Of a stretch of 17,521 nt of DNA, positions 12,957 through 17,521 are shown one piece after another. The translations under genes were made by a program, and so were the position numbers. Every line of letters begins with the position of its first letter. The stretch's first letter is position 1. The notes beneath the pieces are model-generated. The model had not been told where the DNA came from. It saw only the letters and a list, made by a program, of their open reading frames with translations, and ran no database searches. This stretch comes from DATBDM01 sp036269915 (GTDB taxonomy: Bacteria > Actinomycetota > Thermoleophilia > Solirubrobacterales > Solirubrobacteraceae), in assembly GCA_036269915.1 (NCBI GenBank), contig DATBDM010000223.1:1-17521 (forward strand), read 5' to 3'.

Positions 12957-13775
12957 CTACCCCTTCACCGCTCCGGCGAGCATGCCCCGGATGAAGTGAC
13001 GTTGCAGGAACACGTACAGGACGACGACGGGCGTCGCCACGATCACGGCGCCGGCGGCCAGCAGCGTGAGGTTGGAGGTGTTGCGGCCCTGGAAGAAGCT
13101 CAGCCCCAGCGGCGCCGTGCGCAGTCCCTCGTCGGAGACCATCACCAGCGCGAGCAGGAACTCGTTCCAGGTCCACATGAACAGCAGGACGACCATGGTC
13201 AGCACGGCCGGGCGCGCGAGCGGGAGCAGCACGCGCCACAGCGTGAACCACGTGGAGGCGCCGTCGATCCGCGCCGCCTCGACCAGCGACCGCGGGACGG
13301 TGCGGAAGAAGGCGCGCATCCAGAACGTGCCGAAGGCGACCGAGCTCCCGATCTGGGGCAGGATCAGCGCCCAGTAGGTGTCGGTCAGCTTGAGGTCGCG
13401 CAGGTCGTAGTAGAGCGGGACGATCACCGCCTCCATCGGCACCATCAGCCCGAGCAGCAGCACGTAGAACAGGACGTCCGCGCCGCGGAAGCGCATCATC
13501 CCGAACGCGTAGCCCGCCAGCAGCGAGAACACCGAGGACACGACGACCACCGTCACCGCGACGATCGTGCTCGAGCGCAGGTAGGAGCCGAAGTGCCCCT
13601 GGGTCCAGGCGTCGCCGAAGTTGCCGAGATGGATGCCGTCGAAGGAACCGAAGGAGCGCAGGCCGTTCGGGTCCTGCACGGCGGTGACGAGGATGCCCAC
13701 GATCGGCAGCAGCGCGACCAGCGAGAACACGCCGAGGATCACGAGGGTCAGCGACTGGTCGCGACGGCTCGTCAT
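12957..13775 (-). CDS. Carbohydrate ABC transporter permease, MalG-type (second permease)
   Basis: The 272-residue permease has about six membrane segments (around 9-31, 70-92, 102-122, 134-154, 188-210 and 238-258). The cytoplasmic EAA loop is VEAARIDGASTWFTLWRVLLPLARPA at about residues 165-190, which couples to the ATPase. The short N-terminus before the first helix and the ending HFIRGMLAGAVKG are typical of MalG/UgpE-like permeases (CUT1 sugar importers). The ATG start overlaps the stop of the upstream permease by 4 bases (ATGA), indicating translational coupling and equal stoichiometry in a heterodimeric pore. The transported sugar cannot be read from this protein. Confidence 0.93.
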   Translation of the reverse strand: MTSRRDQSLTLVILGVFSLVALLPIVGILVTAVQDPNGLRSFGSFDGIHLGNFGDAWTQGHFGSYLRSSTIVAVTVVVVSSVFSLLAGYAFGMMRFRGADVLFYVLLLGLMVPMEAVIVPLYYDLRDLKLTDTYWALILPQIGSSVAFGTFWMRAFFRTVPRSLVEAARIDGASTWFTLWRVLLPLARPAVLTMVVLLFMWTWNEFLLALVMVSDEGLRTAPLGLSFFQGRNTSNLTLLAAGAVIVATPVVVLYVFLQRHFIRGMLAGAVKG

Positions 13776-14695
13776 CGCGCCCACCGCGGCTCGCCGGTTC
13801 GGTTGATCAGCAGCGACAGGGCGAAGATGATCGCGACCAGGCAGACGCCGATCGCCGCCGCCGAGCCGACCTGCCCGCTCTTGAACGCGCGGTCGTAGAC
13901 CTGGAACGCGGGCACCGACGTCGCGTCGCCCGGGCCGCCCTGGGTCGTGATGTAGACGAGGTCGAAGTTGCGCAGCGCGGCGATCGTGGTCAGCGTCAGC
14001 GCGACGGCGATCTCGCCGCGCAGGGCAGGCAGCGTGACCGCGAAGAACTCGCGCACCGGCCCGGCGCCGTCCACGCGCGCGGCGTCGAACAGGCTCTGCG
14101 GGATCTTCTGCGCGCCCGCGGTCAGCAGCACCATCGCCAGCCCGTACCAGACCCAGGTGCCGATCAGCCCGACCGCCGGCAGCGCCCACCCGAAGTCCCC
14201 GAGCCAGGACTTCGCGAGCCCGCCGAGCCCGACCGAGCGCAGGATGCTGTTGAGCGCGCCCTGGTCGGGGTCGTAGATCATCCGCCACATCACCGCCACG
14301 ACGACCATCGCCACCACCTGCGGCAGGAACAGGATCGTGCGGAAGACCGGCAGCCCCGGCACGTGGATGCGGGCGACGAGGCCGGCCAGCACGAGCCCGA
14401 TCGCCACCGGCAGCAGCGCGTAGAACACGATCAGGATCAGCGCGTGGCCGAACGCGCGGCGCAGTGCCGGATCCGACACCACGTCGCCGTAGTTGTGCAG
14501 CCCCACCCAGGTGCCGGGGGTGAGGCCGTCCCACTCGAAGAGCGACAGCCACGCCGCGTGCAGCAGTGGCACCAGCACGAAGCCGGCGAACACGATCAAC
14601 GCCGGGGCGAGGTACAGGTAGCCGATGCTCCTGGGCTCGCCCGGCGGTCGCTCTCCGGGATGTCCGCGGCGCAGGGTCAGCGAGACGAGTTCCAC
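13772..14695 (-). CDS. Carbohydrate ABC transporter permease, MalF/UgpA-type (first permease)
   Basis: The 307-residue permease has a polar start, then membrane segments at about 27-50, 84-108, 118-140, 171-192, 229-245 and 278-297. The EAA loop is FDAARVDGAGPVREFFAVTLPALRG at about residues 203-227. NRTGEPRWAR closes the protein, and the region DLVYITTQGGPGDAT is the usual MalF/UgpA landmark. The only canonical start that keeps the N-terminus is GTG 14695, which overlaps the binding-protein gene by 19 bases; no ATG occurs before the first helix. It pairs with the MalG-type permease downstream, which overlaps it by 4 bases. Confidence 0.92.
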   Translation of the reverse strand: MELVSLTLRRGHPGERPPGEPRSIGYLYLAPALIVFAGFVLVPLLHAAWLSLFEWDGLTPGTWVGLHNYGDVVSDPALRRAFGHALILIVFYALLPVAIGLVLAGLVARIHVPGLPVFRTILFLPQVVAMVVVAVMWRMIYDPDQGALNSILRSVGLGGLAKSWLGDFGWALPAVGLIGTWVWYGLAMVLLTAGAQKIPQSLFDAARVDGAGPVREFFAVTLPALRGEIAVALTLTTIAALRNFDLVYITTQGGPGDATSVPAFQVYDRAFKSGQVGSAAAIGVCLVAIIFALSLLINRTGEPRWAR

Positions 14696-16038
14696 TTGTC
14701 GTAGACCGACTGCATGCTCTTCGCGAACTGCGCCGGGGTGTCCTTCGCCGCCATCAGCCGCTGCACGCCGCCGGAGATGTCGTCGTAGAAGGTCGGCGTC
14801 GTGTAGTCCAGGTACGGGATCAGCCCGTCGTCCGCGTTGAGCCTCTTCCACTGGGCGAACACGTCCGCCGAGAGCCCCGTCGAGGGCACCGCGCTCGGGT
14901 CGACGGGCATCGCCGGCAGGTTGTTCGTCTCCGCGAGCACCTTCGCGGCGTCGGGGTTGGTGATGAAGTCGATGTACGCCGCGGCCACGTCGGGGTGCTT
15001 GGACTTCGAGGTGATCGTGAACGGCAGGCTCTCGCCGCCGAGCGCCACGGGCTGGTCGCTCGCCGAGGGGCCGGGCATCAGCGCGAAGCCGACGCGCTCG
15101 CCCATCTGCTTGGCCAGGTCGGCGGTCACCCACGTGCCGGCGATCAGAAAGCGGCCCTTGCCCTTGGCGAACTGCTGCCAGGCCGGGTCGTAGCCGACGC
15201 CGTTGAAGTTCGGCGTGAAGTAGCCGGCCTTCGCCCAGTCCTGCAGCTGCGTGGCGGCCTTGACGAAGTCCGGGTTGTCGAACGAGGCGCCCTGGCGGGC
15301 GAACACGAAGTCGCGCACCGTCTGCTTGTCGGCGATCCGCGAGAGCACGGTCTCGTACTCGTGGATGCCGCCGAACTTGTCGAGGTTGCCGAACTGGATC
15401 GGCACGTCGCCCTGCGCCTTGGCCTGCTTGGACTGCGCGACGAAGTCGGCCATCGTCTGCGGGAACTGCTTGACCTTGTCCTTGTTGTAGAAGACGCCGA
15501 CGATCTCGCCCATCTGCGAGAGGCCGTACAGGTTCCCCGCACCGAAGGTCTTGCCGTCGGAGGAGAACTTGTTGAGGTCGAGCAGCACGCTCGAGTAGCG
15601 GTTCTGCCAGCCGTAGGCGCGCGCGTACGGGTCGACCGGGCGCAGCAGCCCGGCCTTGACGAGCTGGCCCATGATCGGGCGGCCCTGGTTGGCCTCGACG
15701 ACGTCGGGCGCGTTCGCGCTCGAGACGGCGAGCTTGAGCGTCGTATTGAGGTCGGTGAACGACTTCGCGACACGCTTGATCGTGACGTTGGGGTACTTCT
15801 GCTGGAACGCGGCGTTGAGGCGCTTCATCTGCGCGTTCTGGCCGCCGCGGACCTCCTGGTCCCAGACGGTCAGCGTGACCTTGCCGGCCTTGGCGACGTC
15901 CGTCTTGGCGACGGTCTGCCTGGCCTCCTGGTCGGTGTTCTTGGCGGTGTCGGCGCTGCTGCCGCCCGGTGTTCCGCAGCCGGCGGTGAGCGCCGCGAGC
16001 GCCAGCGCCACCGCCGCGCCCGGGATCGTGAACCTCAT
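14677..16038 (-). CDS. Extracellular sugar-binding lipoprotein of an ABC importer (family 1)
   Basis: The 453-residue protein starts with a lipoprotein signal ending in the lipobox LTAGC, with the lipidated Cys21 and a flexible polar linker rich in Thr, Asp and Lys. The mature part is a family 1 binding protein: KVTLTVWDQEVRGGQNAQMK, the repeated two-lobe pattern, NAPDVVEANQGRP, the hinge-type segment FLIAGTWVTADLAKQMGERV and ALGGESLPFTITSKSKHPDVAAAYIDFITNP. It captures a sugar outside the membrane and hands it to the two permeases. Aromatic residues such as W in GYDPAWQQF are candidates for sugar stacking. The start is set by a strong Shine-Dalgarno sequence and overlaps the kinase stop by 4 bases. 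Confidence 0.93.
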   Translation of the reverse strand: MRFTIPGAAVALALAALTAGCGTPGGSSADTAKNTDQEARQTVAKTDVAKAGKVTLTVWDQEVRGGQNAQMKRLNAAFQQKYPNVTIKRVAKSFTDLNTTLKLAVSSANAPDVVEANQGRPIMGQLVKAGLLRPVDPYARAYGWQNRYSSVLLDLNKFSSDGKTFGAGNLYGLSQMGEIVGVFYNKDKVKQFPQTMADFVAQSKQAKAQGDVPIQFGNLDKFGGIHEYETVLSRIADKQTVRDFVFARQGASFDNPDFVKAATQLQDWAKAGYFTPNFNGVGYDPAWQQFAKGKGRFLIAGTWVTADLAKQMGERVGFALMPGPSASDQPVALGGESLPFTITSKSKHPDVAAAYIDFITNPDAAKVLAETNNLPAMPVDPSAVPSTGLSADVFAQWKRLNADDGLIPYLDYTTPTFYDDISGGVQRLMAAKDTPAQFAKSMQSVYDKWNSSR

Positions 16039-16946
16039 GGACTCCTCCTGCTCGGTACTGACTCCCGGCCCGGCATGCGCCCGAGCCCGTGCTGCTCGCC
16101 CGCACGGGCGAGCTCCTCCAGATCGGCGGCGCCCGCGGCGCCGGTCGTGACGCGCACCGACAGCGCGGCGTAGAGGCCGGCCCAGCGCAGGCGCGCGTCG
16201 AGCGGCGCGCCCGCCAGGTCGGCCCACACGTACGCGGCGGTGAACAGGTCGCCGGCGCCGGTCGTGTCGACGGCGTCGACGTCGATGCCCTCGGCCTCCA
16301 CGAGCGCGGAGCCCTCGACGGCGATCGCGCCGGCGGCGCCGAGCGTGACCACCGCGCAGGGCGTGCGCTCCGCGAGCGCACGCGCCGCCTCGCGGGGATC
16401 GGCCTCGCCGGTCAGCAGCCGCGCCTCGCGCGCGTTGACCAGCAGCGAGCGCGCGCGCTCCAGCCCGGCGGCGTGCACCGCCCCGGCGGTCTGGGCGTCG
16501 GCGTCGCCGACCGTCGCGTAGAGCGCCGCGCCCCCCGGCGCGAGCCCGAGCCGCGGCAGCGACAGCACGGTCGCGCGCGGGTCGAGCGCCCGCAGCTCGC
16601 CGGCGCCGACCTGCTCGCCGGGCTCGTAGGTCGCCATCGCGCGCTCGCCGTCGACCGGCAGGACCACGGTGACCGCGGTGCGCGCGATGGCGCGGCCGGC
16701 CCACTCGACGCCCTCGGCCGCGAGCGCGCGCCGCAGCTCCGCGCCCTCCGGGTCGTCGCCGAGCGGCGAGGCGAGCGCGACCGACAGCCCGAGCCGCGCG
16801 GCGCCGATCGCGGTGATCGCGGCGCCGCCGGGCGAGCGCAGGAAGTCGCGCGCGTGGCGCTCCTCGCCCGGGCCCGGGAGCCCGTCGAGCTCCGCGAAGG
16901 TCAGGTCCATGTAGGCGAGCTCGCCGCACGCGAGGTCCACGCTCAC
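16035..16946 (-). CDS. PfkB/ribokinase-family carbohydrate kinase
   Basis: The 303-residue protein shows the N-terminal glycine pair in RSPGGAAITAIGAARLG (about 38-54), the NxxE-type segment NAREARLLTG (171-180) that positions Mg-ATP, and the second PfkB signature DTTGAGDLFTAAYVWA (227-242), with catalytic base Asp233 and the anion-hole GAGD. Members phosphorylate sugars such as ribose, fructose, adenosine or 2-keto-3-deoxygluconate; the substrate is not determined. Lying between a GH4 glycosidase and a sugar importer, it probably phosphorylates either the imported sugar or the monosaccharide released. GTG 16946 overlaps the GH4 stop (GTGA), and its own TGA overlaps the binding-protein ATG (ATGA). 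An Arg-rich tail of about 12 residues looks non-structural. Confidence 0.88.
   Translation of the reverse strand: MSVDLACGELAYMDLTFAELDGLPGPGEERHARDFLRSPGGAAITAIGAARLGLSVALASPLGDDPEGAELRRALAAEGVEWAGRAIARTAVTVVLPVDGERAMATYEPGEQVGAGELRALDPRATVLSLPRLGLAPGGAALYATVGDADAQTAGAVHAAGLERARSLLVNAREARLLTGEADPREAARALAERTPCAVVTLGAAGAIAVEGSALVEAEGIDVDAVDTTGAGDLFTAAYVWADLAGAPLDARLRWAGLYAALSVRVTTGAAGAADLEELARAGEQHGLGRMPGRESVPSRRSP
16042..16049 (-). promoter_or_regulatory. Strong ribosome binding site of the sugar-binding lipoprotein
   Basis: AGGAGGAG on the minus strand, with its AGGAGG core 5 bases before the ATG at 16038, lies inside the end of the kinase gene. It stands out in an operon whose other members show weak sites. 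It would boost synthesis of the binding protein, which is usually needed in excess over the permeases. Confidence 0.8.
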
Positions 16947-17521
16947 GACGGGAACGCCTCCGCCAGCGCCGGGAGCTTGGCCCGGTAGCCGTCGAAGATC
17001 TCGCGCGCGGTCCGCACCGAGGGGACGAGCGGATGCAGCGCGAGCGCCTTGATCGCCAGCTGGGCCGAGCCGGTGAGCGCCGCGTCGATCGTCGTGCGCT
17101 CGACGTCCTTCATCAGCTCGACGAGCGCGCGCGCGTGGCCGGGCAGCTCGCCCGCGGCCATCGGCACCGGCCCCGCGCGGCCGACGACCGAGGGCACCTC
17201 GATCACGGCGCGCTGGTCGAGGAAGGGCAGGCTCGTGCGGTTGGCCGTGTTGAGGATCAGCACCGCCTGCGTGTTGAGCGCCATCGCCTCGAGCACGGCC
17301 ATCGCCTCGTGCTCGTAGCCGCCGCTCTCGTCGGCCTCGTGCTCGTGGGCGTCGCCGGCGGCGCTGCGCGCCTCGGCCATGTAGGTCCGCTCGCGGTCGT
17401 GGCGGGTTGCGCGCCAGGCGGCGAGCGCCTCGTCGCGGCGCTGCCCGTTCTGCGCGTAGAACGCGCGCTGCTGGGAGAGCAGGAACTCGCCGCGCGAGGC
17501 GGGGCTCTCGCGGATCGCCGA
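16943..17521 (-). CDS. GH4-family glycosidase (6-phospho-beta-glucosidase-like), C-terminal part
   Basis: 192 residues are visible, and the frame stays open to the right edge, so the N-terminal NAD-binding half, including the metal-binding Cys and His, lies outside the window. The visible part has the GH4 C-terminal landmarks: ESGGYEHEAMAVLEAMALN, ILNTANRTSLPFLDQRAVIEVPSVV, and the helical ending DVERTTIDAALTGSAQLAIKALALHPLVPS. GH4 enzymes cleave glycosides by an unusual NAD/Mn-dependent oxidation-elimination mechanism, often on 6-phosphoglycosides. The methionine at 17380 is internal, not the start, because coding continues upstream (DEALAAWRATRHDRERTY). It is the first visible gene of the operon and overlaps the kinase by 4 bases. 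The phospho- versus non-phospho specificity cannot be judged from this end. Confidence 0.85.
   Translation of the reverse strand, partial: SAIRESPASRGEFLLSQQRAFYAQNGQRRDEALAAWRATRHDRERTYMAEARSAAGDAHEHEADESGGYEHEAMAVLEAMALNTQAVLILNTANRTSLPFLDQRAVIEVPSVVGRAGPVPMAAGELPGHARALVELMKDVERTTIDAALTGSAQLAIKALALHPLVPSVRTAREIFDGYRAKLPALAEAFPS

Noticed and set aside
9769..13251. A 1160-codon open frame on the minus strand across murD2, mscS, the reductase and the ABC ATPase
   Set aside because: It crosses well-supported genes on both strands, its translation is low-complexity Arg/Ala/Gly, and it is explained by scarcity of stop codons in very GC-rich DNA.
11313..13898. An 861-codon plus-strand frame opposite the ABC ATPase and permease
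   Set aside because: It is antisense to clear transporter genes, and its His/Arg/Asp-rich translation is typical of shadow frames.
1..17521. CRISPR arrays, tRNA or rRNA genes, insertion sequences, phage genes
   Set aside because: No repeat-spacer pattern, tRNA-like cloverleaf, rRNA-like stretch, transposase or terminal inverted repeat was recognised; the window is nearly filled by protein genes.

Overview
The DNA is very GC-rich with strong G/C preference at third codon positions, packed genes, short intergenic gaps and many 4-base start/stop overlaps. ECF sigma factors with C-terminal extensions, an actinobacterial-type secreted tripeptidyl-aminopeptidase-like hydrolase, a MurD2/MurL pair and a lipoprotein-dependent sugar ABC operon suggest an actinobacterium, perhaps of the Thermoleophilia/Solirubrobacterales type. 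That placement is inference from gene content; no rRNA or other phylogenetic marker is present. No gene-free stretch exceeds 100 bases, and I see no tRNA, rRNA, CRISPR array, insertion sequence or phage gene.

Layout. (1) 1-213, minus: N-terminal end of a TetM/OtrA-like translational GTPase, cut by the window edge. (2) 314-4881, plus: a DGPF (YCII) protein and its partner ECF42 sigma factor, then a Tam-like methyltransferase, a small membrane protein and a secreted alpha/beta hydrolase. A sequence matching the published ECF42 promoter motif lies upstream of the DGPF gene. (3) 4878-6395: a VOC/glyoxalase-fold protein (minus) divergent from a second ECF sigma factor, which carries a SnoaL-like C-terminal domain. 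(4) 6392-7447, minus: a ThiO-like FAD oxidase. (5) 7472-10145, plus: murL and murD2, overlapping by 20 bases, the two-step MurI-independent route to the D-glutamate of peptidoglycan. (6) 10174-11877, plus: an MscS-type channel, a 63-residue helical protein coupled to it, and a RibD/DHFR-fold reductase. (7) 11874-17521, minus: a six-gene carbohydrate operon read from the right edge: GH4 glycosidase (partial), PfkB-type kinase, lipoprotein binding protein, two permeases and an ATPase, all overlapping or nearly abutting.

How they work together. The DGPF/ECF42 pair probably forms a self-contained regulatory unit without a separate anti-sigma factor; the second ECF factor also carries its own C-terminal control domain. 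murL-murD2 implies that this organism adds L-Glu to UDP-MurNAc-L-Ala and then epimerises it. The right-hand operon imports a sugar or glycoside, phosphorylates it or its product, and cleaves it in the cytoplasm by NAD-dependent GH4 chemistry.

Architecture. All three convergent gene pairs share a single CTAG that supplies the TAG stop on both strands. Several genes have a TANNNT element 6-8 bases before the start codon and no Shine-Dalgarno sequence, suggesting leaderless mRNAs. The best-supported items (ECF42-DGPF, MurL-MurD2) belong to described systems; I found no clear case of an entirely new system.
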